DNA of 64,000 nucleotides. Origin: Sandaracinobacteroides hominis. GTDB lineage: Bacteria > Pseudomonadota > Alphaproteobacteria > Sphingomonadales > Sphingomonadaceae. The notes under the pieces were generated by a model. That model ran no database searches, was not told the DNA's origin, and worked only from the letters and a program-made list of their open reading frames with translations. The stretch's first letter is position 1. Each line of letters opens with the position of its first letter. Of this stretch, positions 13,072-22,529 are shown piece after piece. The position numbers and the translations under genes are program-made. The DNA is taken from the NCBI RefSeq assembly GCF_016464365.1, contig NZ_JADCUC010000003.1, positions 62,001 through 126,000 of the forward strand. Reading direction: 5' to 3'.

Positions 13072-13893
13072 ATGCCATTCTCGCTTTCCGAAGATCTCGC
13101 CCACGCCGAACTGCTGGAAGCGCTCTCTCCCGCCATGCGCGAAGCAGGCACCCTCATAGAGCGATTGAAGGCCGGGGGCGCAACCGACCGCCGGCGCGAC
13201 AAGCAGGATAAGTCCCCCGTCACCGAAGCCGATGAAGCAGCCGAGCTGCTGCTCGAAGCCGCCATCCGCAAGATCGACCCGCATGCCGTCATCATCGGCG
13301 AAGAGGCCTCCGCCGCCGGCATCCAGCCCGCCCCCGGCAGCCGCTTCTGGCTGATCGATCCGCTGGACGGCACGCGGGATTTCATCAACGGCGGTCCCGA
13401 CTATTCGGTCAACATCGGCCTGGTCGAGGAAGGCATCCCAACCCTCGGGCTCGTCCTGCATCCGCCCACCGGAACGCTCTGGACAGGCGCCGCGCACCTG
13501 GGCGCCTGGAAGACCGACGCCGACGGCAAGCGTCAGGCGATCCATGTCCGTCCGCTGGCGTCGCCGCCGATTGTCGTCACCAGCCGCTCCCACCTCGACG
13601 AGAAAACCAAAGCGTGGGTTGCGGCGCTATCCGGTGCAGACACCCGCCCCTCCGGCTCCAGCCTGAAATTCTGCCTGCTCGCCGAAGGTCTGGCCGACGT
13701 CTATCCCCGCTATGGCCCCACCTGCGAGTGGGACACCGCCGCCGCCGACGCCATCCTGCGCGCCGCAGGCGGCATCACGTTGGGCACCAACGGCGCGCCA
13801 CTCGGCTACGGCAAGCCCACCTACCTGAACTCCAGTTTCCTGGGCCTGGGCGAGCCGGCGGCCGCCGCCCGCCTGCCGGCCTTCAGCGGCTAG
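13072..13893 (+). CDS. cysQ: 3'(2'),5'-bisphosphate nucleotidase CysQ (inositol monophosphatase family)
   Basis: CysQ removes 3'-phosphate from PAP/PAPS-type nucleotides produced in sulfate assimilation. The 273-residue protein carries the family's metal and lithium-sensitive motifs in order: DKSPVTEADEAAE (near residue 45), GEEAS (near 80), the WLIDPLDGTRDFINGG signature (near 95-110), and the C-terminal CEWDTAAADAILRAAGG (near 222). The start at 13072 gives a normal-length N-terminus. It is divergent from the Ala-rich exported protein, and its TAG overlaps the convergent acyl-CoA dehydrogenase stop by 4 nt (CTAG). Activity on other sugar or inositol phosphates cannot be excluded. Confidence 0.9.
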   Translation: MPFSLSEDLAHAELLEALSPAMREAGTLIERLKAGGATDRRRDKQDKSPVTEADEAAELLLEAAIRKIDPHAVIIGEEASAAGIQPAPGSRFWLIDPLDGTRDFINGGPDYSVNIGLVEEGIPTLGLVLHPPTGTLWTGAAHLGAWKTDADGKRQAIHVRPLASPPIVVTSRSHLDEKTKAWVAALSGADTRPSGSSLKFCLLAEGLADVYPRYGPTCEWDTAAADAILRAAGGITLGTNGAPLGYGKPTYLNSSFLGLGEPAAAARLPAFSG

Positions 13894-15674
13894 AGAAGCT
13901 CTTCCGGTATCGCATAGAGCAGCTCTGCGCCGCGCGTGATCGGCCCCAGCAGCGCCGCCGCAGCCGGCAATAGTTGCTCTGCAAAGAAGCGTGCGGTGGC
14001 GATCTTCGCCTTCAGGAAGGCCGGGTCGCCCTCGCCGGCCTCCAGCCGACGGGCTGCCTCCACTGCCTGCCGCGCCAGCAGCGTCGCCCCGATGGTCAGC
14101 CCGAACATGCGCAGATACGGCGTCGCGGCCGCGGCCGTATCGGCCAGCTTGTCGCCTTCGTTGCCCGACATCCACACCGAAGCCGTCTGCAAGGCCTCCA
14201 CGGCGTCCTCCAGCCACGGCGTCAGCTGCCCCAGCTCCCCTGTCTTCGGCAGACCGGCAATAAACTGCCGTTCGCGCTGCAGCAGCGCCCGCCAATGGCG
14301 GCCGCCCTCCATGCCCAGCTTCCGCCCCACCAGATCCAGCGCCTGGATGCCGTTGGTGCCTTCATAGATCGGCGCGATCCGGCTATCGCGATAATGCTGC
14401 GCCGCCCCGGTTTCCTCGATGAAGCCCATCCCGCCGAACACCTGCAGCGCGATCGAGCTCACCTCGACTCCGATGTCGGTCGAAAACGCCTTGGTCACCG
14501 GCGTCAGCAGATCGGCCAGCGCCTGTGCCTCGCCCTTGCGCGCTGCATCCGTCTCCGCATGCGCACGATCCACTGCCGAGGCATTCAGATAGGCAATCGC
14601 CCGCGCCGCCTCGGTATAGGCGCGGCAGGTCATCAGCATCCGCCGCACATCGGCATGTTCGATAATCCGTACCGGCGCGCGCCCGCCGCCGAACCTTGCC
14701 GACTGCACCCGCTCGCGGGCAAAGGCGACTGCATGCTGCGTCGCCCGCTCGGCAATGGCGATGCCCTGCAGCCCGACATTGATGCGGGCATGGTTCATCA
14801 TCGTGAACATCGCCCGCATTCCGGCATTCTCGGCGCCGACCAGCCAGCCGACACACGCGCCCGAATCGCCGAACGCCATCGTGCAGGTCGGGCTGGCGTG
14901 GATGCCCAGCTTGTGCTCGGTCGAAACCACCCGCACGTCGTTGCGCGCCCCCAGCGAGCCATCGGCGTTCACCAGGAATTTGGGCACGAGAAACAGCGAG
15001 ATACCCTTGGTGCCGGGGGGCGAATCCGGCGTCCGCGCCAGTACCAGATGGACGATATTCTCTGCCAGATCATGCTCACCCCAGGTGATGAAGATCTTCT
15101 GGCCCTTCACCCGCCACGTTCCGTCGGCCGCCGGCGTCGCGCTCGAGCGCAGCGCGCCCACATCCGAACCGGCCTGCGGCTCGGTCAGGTTCATCGTCCC
15201 CGTCCAGCGCCCTTCCACCAGCGGCCGCAGATAGGTTTCCTGCAACTGGGGGCTTGCGTGTGCCTGCAGCGCCTCGATGGCGCCCAGCGTCAGCATCGGG
15301 CACAGCGAAAACGCCATGTTGGCGCTGGTGATCTGCTCCTGCACCGCGCTTGCCAGCACGAACGGCAGCCCCTGCCCGCCATGCGCCGGGTCCGCCCCCA
15401 GCCCGATCCAGCCGCCCTCGGCATAGGCATCGAACGCGGCCTTGAAACCCTCCGGCATGGTCACCACGCCGTCCACGGCGCGAGCGCCCATCTTGTCGCC
15501 CACGACATTCAGCGGTGCAAACACCCCCGACGCCAGCTTCCCCGCCTCGTTCAGGATGGCGTCCACCAGATCCGGAGACACCGCATCAAAACCCGGAAGC
15601 CCGGCCAGTTCGTCGATGCGCGCAACTACATCCAGCACAAAGCGCTGCTCGGAAATCGGCGGGGTATAGGACAT
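13890..15674 (-). CDS. Acyl-CoA dehydrogenase (long, C-terminal-domain type)
   Basis: A 594-residue FAD-dependent acyl-CoA dehydrogenase of the larger class (DmdC/FadE-like), which introduces the trans-2 double bond in acyl-CoA substrates. ATG 15672-15674 (MSYTPPISEQRFVLD) matches the usual start; an upstream in-frame extension is low-complexity and was discarded. Motifs are NLTEPQAGSDVGALRSSA (FAD/substrate), KIFITWGEHD, and the C-terminal QVFGGMGFIEETGAAQHYRD followed by YEGTNGIQALDL. The last 100 residues form the extra helical domain of this class. The 5' side faces the divergent Sua5 gene 46 bp away. Chain-length specificity is unknown. Confidence 0.92.
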   Translation of the reverse strand: MSYTPPISEQRFVLDVVARIDELAGLPGFDAVSPDLVDAILNEAGKLASGVFAPLNVVGDKMGARAVDGVVTMPEGFKAAFDAYAEGGWIGLGADPAHGGQGLPFVLASAVQEQITSANMAFSLCPMLTLGAIEALQAHASPQLQETYLRPLVEGRWTGTMNLTEPQAGSDVGALRSSATPAADGTWRVKGQKIFITWGEHDLAENIVHLVLARTPDSPPGTKGISLFLVPKFLVNADGSLGARNDVRVVSTEHKLGIHASPTCTMAFGDSGACVGWLVGAENAGMRAMFTMMNHARINVGLQGIAIAERATQHAVAFARERVQSARFGGGRAPVRIIEHADVRRMLMTCRAYTEAARAIAYLNASAVDRAHAETDAARKGEAQALADLLTPVTKAFSTDIGVEVSSIALQVFGGMGFIEETGAAQHYRDSRIAPIYEGTNGIQALDLVGRKLGMEGGRHWRALLQRERQFIAGLPKTGELGQLTPWLEDAVEALQTASVWMSGNEGDKLADTAAAATPYLRMFGLTIGATLLARQAVEAARRLEAGEGDPAFLKAKIATARFFAEQLLPAAAALLGPITRGAELLYAIPEELL

Positions 15675-15720
15675 TCTGGGGCACCTGTTTTTGTGAACGG
15701 CTGCCGCTATAGCGACCGGC

Positions 15721-16671
15721 ATGACCGCTGGCGAGACAACGCGCATCCGACTTGCAGACATGGCTGCCATCGCCGAAGCGGCCGCCCTGCTCGATGCCGG
15801 GGAACTGGTCGCCATCCCGACGGAAACTGTCTATGGCCTCGCCGCCGATGCCACGAATGGCGCGGCGGTTGCGCGCATCTATGCCGCCAAGGGCCGCCCC
15901 AGCTTCAACCCGCTGATCGTGCATCTGCCAAATGGCGAGGCGGCCCGTGGCCATGCGCGGATGGAACCGCTGGCCCAGGCGCTCGCTGCCCGTTTCTGGC
16001 CCGGCCCGCTCACCCTCGTCCTGCCGCGTCTGGAAAGCTCGCCCGTTGCGGCGTTGGTTACCGCCGGCCTCCCCACCGTCGCGCTGCGCGTTCCCGCGCA
16101 CCGGGCGATGCAGGCCGTGCTTGCAGCGCTTGGCCGCCCGCTCGCTGCCCCGTCCGCCAATCGATCCGGCCGCCTTTCCCCGACGCATGCCGCCCACGTC
16201 CGGGAATCCCTGGCAGGCCGCGTCCCGCTGATTCTCGACGCAGGCCCCACGTCTGCCGGCCTTGAAAGCAGCATCGTCTCGGTAGTCGACGGCAAGGCCC
16301 GTCTTCTCCGCCAGGGCGCCATCTCCCGCGAGCAGCTCGAAGAGGTGACCGGCCCGCTCGAAATAGCCGAAGACGCAGATCCTGTCGCCGCGCCGGGCAT
16401 GCTTCTCAACCACTATGCCCCTGCCCTGCCGCTCCGCCTCAATGCCGCCAGCGCAGACGCCCGGGAATTTCTCATCGGCTTCGGCGCCGTCGCCGGCGAT
16501 GCCAATCTCTCGCCCTCTGGCGACCTCGTGGAAGCCGCTGCCAACCTGTTCGATTTCCTCCACCGCGCCCAGTCCAGCGGACGCACCGCCATCGCCGTCG
16601 CGCCAATCCCCACGCATGGCCTGGGGGCTGCAATCAACGACCGCCTGAAGCGGGCAGCAGCACCTCTCTAA
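15721..16671 (+). CDS. L-threonylcarbamoyladenylate synthase (Sua5/YciO/YrdC family)
   Basis: This enzyme makes threonylcarbamoyl-AMP, the precursor of t6A37 in tRNAs decoding ANN codons. The 316-residue length indicates the long Sua5 type: a YrdC domain (residues about 15-205; GELVAIPTETVYGLAADATN, AAKGRPSFNPLIVHL, and SAPSANRSGRLSPTHA, the nucleotide-binding SxxxN region) followed by a linker (AAPGMLLNHYAPALPLRL) and a C-terminal Sua5 domain. The start at 15721 is 46 bp from the divergent acyl-CoA dehydrogenase gene. Its TAA overlaps the convergent ispE stop by 4 nt. Confidence 0.93.
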   Translation: MTAGETTRIRLADMAAIAEAAALLDAGELVAIPTETVYGLAADATNGAAVARIYAAKGRPSFNPLIVHLPNGEAARGHARMEPLAQALAARFWPGPLTLVLPRLESSPVAALVTAGLPTVALRVPAHRAMQAVLAALGRPLAAPSANRSGRLSPTHAAHVRESLAGRVPLILDAGPTSAGLESSIVSVVDGKARLLRQGAISREQLEEVTGPLEIAEDADPVAAPGMLLNHYAPALPLRLNAASADAREFLIGFGAVAGDANLSPSGDLVEAAANLFDFLHRAQSSGRTAIAVAPIPTHGLGAAINDRLKRAAAPL

Positions 16672-17477
16672 AGCAGTTCGGTGCGCGCCATCCACCAGCC
16701 AGCCGGTGCATGGACATCGGGCGCCGCCCCGTCAAACAGCGCCAGGCAGGTCGCGCCTGAGCCCGACATCCGCGCCATTTCCACGCCCGGAAGCGCGCGA
16801 AGCCAGCCCAGCACCTCGGCGATCACCGGCTGCAGCGCCACAGCAGACGCTTCCAGATCGTTCCGCCCGCCGCGCCAGTCCCGGCCCAGCGCGCCGCGAT
16901 CGACACCATCCCAGCCCCGAAACACCGGACCGGTCGGAACAGCCACGCGCGGATTGACCAGCAAGATGCCCTTGCCGGAAAGCTGCGGTCCGTTGTCCAG
17001 CTCCTCCCCGACGCCCTGCCCCCAGGCAGTCCGGGAGCGCACGCAAGCCGGCACGTCCGCACCCAGTCCGGCGCCTATGGTTTCGAGCGCCGCATCCGCC
17101 AGCGGCGACCCGGCGAGGCGGTTCAGCAGACGCAGGGCGGCTCCGGCATCCGCGCTTCCACCGCCCAGACCGGCTGCCACGGGGATGCGCTTTTCAAGGC
17201 GCAGCGCATAGCAATCGCGGCTTCCGCTCGCGGCAGCGAACGCCCGCGCCGCCCGCAGCACCAGATTGTCCTCCAGCGGCCCGGAAGCCTCTGCCATCGG
17301 CCCTGCGACCTCCAGCCGCCAGACATCTGCCGGCCGTGCCAGCAGGCGGTCCCCAAAACGGGTGAAGGCGAAAAGCGTCTCCAGCTCGTGAAAACCGTCT
17401 GCCCGCCGATGGCGCACATGCAGCGCCAGATTTACCTTTGCCGGCGCGTCCTCCACGCCGGCCACGTCAAGACTCAT
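16668..17477 (-). CDS. ispE: 4-diphosphocytidyl-2-C-methyl-D-erythritol kinase
   Basis: IspE phosphorylates CDP-ME in the MEP pathway for isoprenoid precursors. The 269-residue protein is a GHMP kinase: AKVNLALHVRHRRADGFHEL at the N-terminus, the ATP loop PVAAGLGGGSADAGAALR near residues 90-105, and a C-terminal MSGSGATCLALFD motif. ATG 17475-17477 (MSLDVAGVED) was chosen because it lies 10 bp after the TPR gene's stop and gives a standard N-terminus. The pair TPR gene-ispE forms an operon. The stop is shared by a 4-nt overlap with the convergent Sua5 gene. Confidence 0.95.
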   Translation of the reverse strand: MSLDVAGVEDAPAKVNLALHVRHRRADGFHELETLFAFTRFGDRLLARPADVWRLEVAGPMAEASGPLEDNLVLRAARAFAAASGSRDCYALRLEKRIPVAAGLGGGSADAGAALRLLNRLAGSPLADAALETIGAGLGADVPACVRSRTAWGQGVGEELDNGPQLSGKGILLVNPRVAVPTGPVFRGWDGVDRGALGRDWRGGRNDLEASAVALQPVIAEVLGWLRALPGVEMARMSGSGATCLALFDGAAPDVHAPAGWWMARTELL

Positions 17478-17487
17478 CGGCTGCAAC

Positions 17488-19230
17488 TCACCTGCTGGCC
17501 AGCGCGATATCGAGCCCGAAATCCAGCTTCTTCGCCAGCAGTGCCTGCAACTCCGGCTCCGGCGACAGCGCCGCCGCGGAATTCCAGGCATGCCGCGCCT
17601 CGATCCTGCGGCCCGCCTTCCACAGTGCGTCTCCCAGATGATCGGCGACAGTCGGGTCGGCCGGCTCGGCGGCCCGCGCCCGCTCCAGCAACTGCACAGC
17701 CTCGGCATAGTTGCCGCGCACATATTCTGCCCAACCCATCGAGTCGATGATCGCCCCGTTGTCGGGCGCCGCCTTGTAGGCCCGCGCGATCAGATCCCGC
17801 GCCTCGTCGATCTTCATCCGCCGGTCCAGCAACGAATAGCCCAGATAATTGAGAATCACCGGGTTGTCCGGCTGCAGCTCCGCCGCCTTGCGCAGATCGG
17901 CCTCGGCATCAGCCCAATTGCCGGCCACCTCGTTTACCGAGCCGCGAAGGAACAGCAGTTGCGCATGCGCCGGTCCCGCCGGCTCCGGCAACAGCTGCAG
18001 CGCCTTCCCATACAGGGCAATGGATTGCGGATAATTCTTCGCCCGCCGCTCGACATCCGCCAGCCGCGCCCAGTCCTCGGAGCTGGCGTCAGGCCGCGCC
18101 GTCAGGCGCTGCAGGATAGCCCGCGCTTCATCGGTGCGATCCTCGCTTGCCAGGATCGAGGCGCGGCGCGCGTTTGCAATCAGTTGCGTGGGCGCATCGG
18201 TCGGCGCCTTGTCCAGCGTCTGCAGTGCCAGATCCGGCTTGTCACTGCGAACCAGCGCATCTGCAGTCACGAACCAGGCATCCTGCAGCCCCGGCTCCAC
18301 GAACGTCGCCAGACGGGCAAAGCTCAGCGCCGGCCCGGTCGCGCGTTCCCGGCCAAGGTCCGCCGCCAGCCGCAGGAACAGCAGCCCCAGCCCTTCGCTT
18401 GCGCGCTGCGGCATAGCCCCCAGCTTACGGCCCTGCATTTTCGGATCCGCCGCCAGCCGGGCGCGCGCTTCCATCAGATATGGGTCACGTGCCGGGCCGC
18501 CGCCCAGGATCAGAATGGCCTTCGACCTGTATTGCGGATTGCTCGAAGCCGCCTCAAGGGCGGCCGCTGCGGCGGCAATGCGCAGCCGCGTAACATTGGC
18601 CCCCTCGGCTGCGACAATGGCACCATAGGCATCCGCCGCCTCCGGCCAGCGCTTCGCAAGCGCCAGCAGATGCGCCCTGTGCTCGGACATGTAGGAGCCG
18701 GAAATGCCCTTGGCGTCGTCCGCCTCCACGATGGCGAGGCCGCCGGCCACGTCGCCCCGGGCGGCCAGCCCATAGGCTTCCAGAAGGGTCGCCAGCACTT
18801 TACCCGATTCACCGCCACGACCGGGGGCTGCAAATGCGATCCGCGCGGCGTCATACGCCTTCCAGTCTCGCGCTGCCGTTGCGCCCGCCAGCCGGGTCAG
18901 GGCGACCATCGAATCCTCCAGCCCTTCGCCCGGCGCCGATTCCGACTGCAGCGCGATCTGGTTGGCCAGCTTCACCGCCGCAGGCATGTCACCGCCCAGA
19001 ATGGCGACATCCAGCGCCCGCCGCCGCAGCTGATCGTCCGCACCAGCCTTCAGCACCAAATCGAAACGCTGCGCGGCGGTCCCCAGATCGTCCTCGGCAA
19101 GCGCAAGCCGGCCCTGCACATAGGCCTCCGCCGCCTCGTCGGGCGTGGGCGGCTTGGCGGCGGCAACAGGCCCCGCTGCCAGAAGGATGGCGGCAAGACC
19201 TGACAGCAGGCACGAACGAACGGACATCAT
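17488..19230 (-). CDS. Exported tetratricopeptide-repeat protein
   Basis: A 580-residue protein with a Sec signal peptide (MMSVRSCLLSGLAAILLAAG, cleaved near AAA at residues 22-25) and many TPR-like helical pairs. These are clearest at the C-terminus (ILNYLGYSLLDRRMKIDEAR, DNGAIIDSMGWAEYVRGNYA, ADPTVADHLGDALWKAGRRI). Such proteins act as scaffolds in the periplasm or at the membrane; the partner is unknown. It precedes ispE by 10 bp on the same strand, an arrangement that looks like a genuine operon. Two adjacent ATG codons (19225-19230) are possible starts and differ by one residue. Confidence 0.85.
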   Translation of the reverse strand: MMSVRSCLLSGLAAILLAAGPVAAAKPPTPDEAAEAYVQGRLALAEDDLGTAAQRFDLVLKAGADDQLRRRALDVAILGGDMPAAVKLANQIALQSESAPGEGLEDSMVALTRLAGATAARDWKAYDAARIAFAAPGRGGESGKVLATLLEAYGLAARGDVAGGLAIVEADDAKGISGSYMSEHRAHLLALAKRWPEAADAYGAIVAAEGANVTRLRIAAAAAALEAASSNPQYRSKAILILGGGPARDPYLMEARARLAADPKMQGRKLGAMPQRASEGLGLLFLRLAADLGRERATGPALSFARLATFVEPGLQDAWFVTADALVRSDKPDLALQTLDKAPTDAPTQLIANARRASILASEDRTDEARAILQRLTARPDASSEDWARLADVERRAKNYPQSIALYGKALQLLPEPAGPAHAQLLFLRGSVNEVAGNWADAEADLRKAAELQPDNPVILNYLGYSLLDRRMKIDEARDLIARAYKAAPDNGAIIDSMGWAEYVRGNYAEAVQLLERARAAEPADPTVADHLGDALWKAGRRIEARHAWNSAAALSPEPELQALLAKKLDFGLDIALASR

Positions 19231-19288
19231 CGGCAGAGCTTATAGGCGCGCATCTGAACCTTCGCCAACAGCAGGCCTGTCGCACGCA

Positions 19289-21265
19289 TCAGGCGTCGAT
19301 TGCATCCACTTCCATGCTCGCCGCATGCGCCTGGATGAAGTTGAAGCGATGCTCGGGCACGCGCCCCATCAGCCGGTCGACCAGATCGCGCACCTGATGC
19401 CGATCCTGATGCGTTTCCGGCAGGGTGACGCGGATCAGTGTCCGCCGCGACGGGTCCATCGTCGTCTCGCGCAGCTGCGTCGGCGCCATCTCGCCCAGAC
19501 CCTTGAAGCGCCCGGTCTCCACCTTGCGCCCCTTGAACTTCGTCGCCAGCAAATGCTCGCGCTCCAGATCGTCCCGCGCATAGACACTTTCGGCCCCGGC
19601 GGTCAGTCGATACAGCGGCGGCTGCGCCAGATAGAGCCGCCCGGCCTGCACCAGCCCCGGCATTTCCTGGAAGAAGAAGGTCATCAGCAGGGTCGCGATA
19701 TGGGCGCCGTCGACATCGGCGTCGGTCATGATGATCACCCGGTCATAGCGCAGGCTTTCGTCGCGATACTTGTCGCGTGTGCCGCAGCCCAGCGCCTGCG
19801 CCAGATCGGCGACTTCCTGGTTGGCCCCGATCTTTGCTGCCGCCGCGCTGGCCACGTTCAGGATCTTGCCGCGGATCGGCAGGATCGCCTGCGTCTTGCG
19901 GTCGCGCGCCTGCTTGGCGGAACCGCCCGCCGAATCGCCTTCCACGATGAACAGTTCGGTGCCGTCCCGCCCGTTGGCGGAACAGTCCGTCAGCTTGCCG
20001 GGCAGTCGCAGTTTGCGCGCGTTGGTCGCGGTCTTGCGCTTTTCCTCGCGCTCGGCTCGCCGCGCCAGCCGTTCGTCCATGCGGTCGATGGCAAAGGCAA
20101 GAAGCGCCCGCCCACGTTCCTGGTCGTCGGCCAGCCAGTGATCGAAATGGTCCTTCACCGCCGTCTCGACCAGCCGCTGCGCCTCCACCGAGGCGAGGCG
20201 ATCCTTCGTCTGCGACTGGAACTGCGGCTGCGGGATGAACAGCGACAGCATGATGCGCGTGCCCACGAGCGCGTCATCCGCCGTCAGATCAGCCGCCTTC
20301 TTCACGCCCACCAGCTGTGCGAAGGCCTTCAGCCCCTTGATTATGGCCACCCGGAAACCCGCTTCGTGCGTTCCGCCCTGCGGTGTCGGAATGGTGTTGC
20401 AATACCAGCTGTGCGATGCCTCGCCGGCGACGGTCCAGTGCATCGCCCACTCCACGCGACCGGCATTTCCAGCGAATTCGTGCGAATCGGCAAACGGCGC
20501 ATTGGTGACGGTCGCCTCGCCCACCACATCCTCGGCCAGATGGTCGGCAAGACCTCCGGGGAAGATGAAGGTCTGCGTTTCCGGAACCTTCTCTGTCACC
20601 AGTTCCGGGTCGCAGCTCCAGCGAATTTCCACGCCGCCAAACAGATAGGCCTTGGATCGCGCCAGACGATACAGCCGTTCCGCACTGAAGCGGACACCAG
20701 CCCCAAAGATCTGCGGATCCGGGCGGAAACGAACCGTCGTGCCCCGTCGATTCGCCACCGAGCCGACATTCTCGATCGGCCCCAGCGCCGCGCCGCGGGA
20801 GTAGCGCTGCCGCCACAGCACCTTGTTGCGGGCAACTTCCACCGTCAGCTCTTCGGACAGCGCGTTCACCACCGAAACCCCAACGCCGTGCAGGCCTCCG
20901 GACGTGGAATAGGCGCCGCTTGTGAACTTGCCGCCCGAATGCAGCATGGTCATGATCACTTCGAGCGCCGATTTGTCCGGAAACCTCGGATGCCGATCCA
21001 CCGGCATGCCGCGCCCGTTGTCGGAAATGGAAAGCGTGCCGTCGGCGGAAAGCTCCACTTCGATCCGGCTGGCATGGCCGGCCACCGCCTCGTCCATGGC
21101 ATTGTCCAGGATCTCGGCTGCCAGGTGGTGCAGCGCGGCAATATCGGTGCCGCCGATATACATGCCGGGCCGCCTGCGGACGGGCTCGAGCCCCTCCAGA
21201 ACCTCGATGGAATGGGCATCATAACCTTGCGGCTCGGCCGTGCCGCCAGAAAACAGATCCGTCAT
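19289..21265 (-). CDS. parE: DNA topoisomerase IV subunit B
   Basis: ParE is the ATPase subunit of topoisomerase IV, which decatenates daughter chromosomes. The 658-residue protein has the GHKL ATPase signature (EILDNAMDEAVAGHA; SDNGRGMPVD; GLHGVGVSVVNALS), a transducer domain, and the TOPRIM motifs EGDSAGGSAKQARDRKTQAI and DADVDGAHIATLLMTFF. The C-terminus contains KGLGEMAPTQLRETTMDP. The length and the motif RYSRGAALG in the ATPase region favour ParE over the longer GyrB. It is monocistronic, with a 288-bp region to the divergent porin gene. Confidence 0.95.
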   Translation of the reverse strand: MTDLFSGGTAEPQGYDAHSIEVLEGLEPVRRRPGMYIGGTDIAALHHLAAEILDNAMDEAVAGHASRIEVELSADGTLSISDNGRGMPVDRHPRFPDKSALEVIMTMLHSGGKFTSGAYSTSGGLHGVGVSVVNALSEELTVEVARNKVLWRQRYSRGAALGPIENVGSVANRRGTTVRFRPDPQIFGAGVRFSAERLYRLARSKAYLFGGVEIRWSCDPELVTEKVPETQTFIFPGGLADHLAEDVVGEATVTNAPFADSHEFAGNAGRVEWAMHWTVAGEASHSWYCNTIPTPQGGTHEAGFRVAIIKGLKAFAQLVGVKKAADLTADDALVGTRIMLSLFIPQPQFQSQTKDRLASVEAQRLVETAVKDHFDHWLADDQERGRALLAFAIDRMDERLARRAEREEKRKTATNARKLRLPGKLTDCSANGRDGTELFIVEGDSAGGSAKQARDRKTQAILPIRGKILNVASAAAAKIGANQEVADLAQALGCGTRDKYRDESLRYDRVIIMTDADVDGAHIATLLMTFFFQEMPGLVQAGRLYLAQPPLYRLTAGAESVYARDDLEREHLLATKFKGRKVETGRFKGLGEMAPTQLRETTMDPSRRTLIRVTLPETHQDRHQVRDLVDRLMGRVPEHRFNFIQAHAASMEVDAIDA

Positions 21266-21553
21266 GCCGCATCCTTAGCGGCAGCCTCGTGCTATGGGAA
21301 CAGGCTTGGGGAACAGGCAGGGAACGCCCATCTCCGGATTGTTGCAGCAAAGCCACAGCGGCCAAATCCTGCTGCAACAGGCCGGGAAATAGTGTTTTTC
21401 ATACTTGTGCGCTGCACAATCAATCTTCATTTTAAACGCGAAGAAGGCGTAAAGCCTCCCGCCATAGTGCCTCCAGCGAGCGCATCATCAATGCAGGGCC
21501 GCGTACAGTGCGGGGTCACTGAATCGCTGTGCAGGTTTCTTAAGGAGCGGAAA

Positions 21554-22324
21554 ATGAATTCATTCTTCAACATCGGTGGCCGCGGCCTGTTCTCGGGCGC
21601 GCTTCTCCTGTCGGCGCTCGCGATGCCCGTCGCTGCCAGTGCGCAGGACGAAGAGGCAAAGCCGATCAGCTTCACCGGTTCGGCCGCCTTCGTCAGCGAC
21701 TATCGGTTCCGCGGCGTCAGCTATTCGGATCTCGATCCCGCCGTTCAGGCCGGCATCACGCTGAATACCAAGCCCGGCTTCTTCGTCTCCATGTGGGGCT
21801 CGTCGATCGCCGACTATGCCGGCTCCACGACGGAGATCGACATCTATGGCGGCTGGACCGGCGCGCTCGCCGGCATCACCACCACCGTCGGCGTCTATGG
21901 CTATTTCTATCCGGGCAGCTCGGACACCACGGTTGTCGAACTCTATGCCTCGGGCTCCATGCCGCTCGGCCCGGTCACCGCGACGGCCGGCATCAACTGG
22001 GCGCCGGACCAGAAGAACCTCAGCCGCTCCAGCCGCTATTTCTACGGCGGCCTGTCGGCAGCCATCCCCAGCACGCCGATCACGCTGAAGGGCACGCTCG
22101 GCAACGAGCGCGGCGCGCTCGTCGTCGACGAATCCGGCCGCTCCACCAGCAAGTGGGACTGGCTGATCGGCGCCGACATCACCTTCTCGCCGATCACGGT
22201 CGGTATCGCCTATGTCGGCAACGACCTGTCGCGCTCGACGATCGACCATGGCGAAGGCGACAGCTTCCGCGCCAACCGTCTTGCGAAGGATGGTATTGTG
22301 CTCAGCCTGACCGCGGCGTTCTGA
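21554..22324 (+). CDS. TorF-type putative outer-membrane porin
   Basis: A 256-residue exported beta-barrel of the TorF/TIGR02001 family. ATG 21554 is preceded by AAGGAG. The signal peptide (FSGALLLSALAMPVAASAQD) is cleaved near residue 31. The family hallmark FVSDYRFRGVSYSDLDPAVQ follows near residues 48-67, and alternating aromatic strands fill the rest, ending with a terminal Phe (LSLTAAF) as is usual for barrels inserted by BAM. The substrate is unknown. The 288 bp upstream hold no gene I can support and contain AT-rich promoter-like sequence around 21395-21435. A bidirectional terminator follows. Confidence 0.85.
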   Translation: MNSFFNIGGRGLFSGALLLSALAMPVAASAQDEEAKPISFTGSAAFVSDYRFRGVSYSDLDPAVQAGITLNTKPGFFVSMWGSSIADYAGSTTEIDIYGGWTGALAGITTTVGVYGYFYPGSSDTTVVELYASGSMPLGPVTATAGINWAPDQKNLSRSSRYFYGGLSAAIPSTPITLKGTLGNERGALVVDESGRSTSKWDWLIGADITFSPITVGIAYVGNDLSRSTIDHGEGDSFRANRLAKDGIVLSLTAAF

Positions 22325-22361
22325 AGCCAAAGGCGGCCGGGATTAGCGCGCAGCGCTAACT

Positions 22362-22513
22362 CCCGGACTCGCCGCAGGCTGCGGCCCGCATGCAAAAAGG
22401 GGCGGCCCCAACAGGCCGCCCCTTTTTGTCGTGTCCGACGACTCGGCTTCGCCGAGCCTTCTTCTACTTCTCTTGAAACCAGCCCGGACTCGCTGGCTTA
22501 GCCAGCGGCCGGG
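22362..22513. repeat. Cluster of three REP-like hairpins sharing a GACTCG start
   Basis: Three short palindromes lie around the terminator between the porin and trigger factor genes. Copy A (22362-22388) opens with CCCGGACTCGC and folds on GCCGCAG/GCTGCGGC. Copy B (22439-22458) is GACTCGGC-TTC-GCCGAGCC. Copy C (22483-22513) opens with the same CCCGGACTCGC and folds on GCTGGC-TTA-GCCAGC. A and C share about 11 identical opening bases and similar ends (GCGGCC), so they look like diverged copies of one intergenic repeat. Confidence 0.5.
22393..22428. terminator. Bidirectional terminator between porin and trigger factor genes
   Basis: A perfect 15-bp inverted repeat, CAAAAAGGGGCGGCC and GGCCGCCCCTTTTTG, separated by six bases, places a T run on the 3' side of the stem on both strands. 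It can end both the porin (plus) and trigger factor (minus) transcripts. Confidence 0.9.
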
Positions 22514-22529
22514 TCGTCCCGCAAATGCC

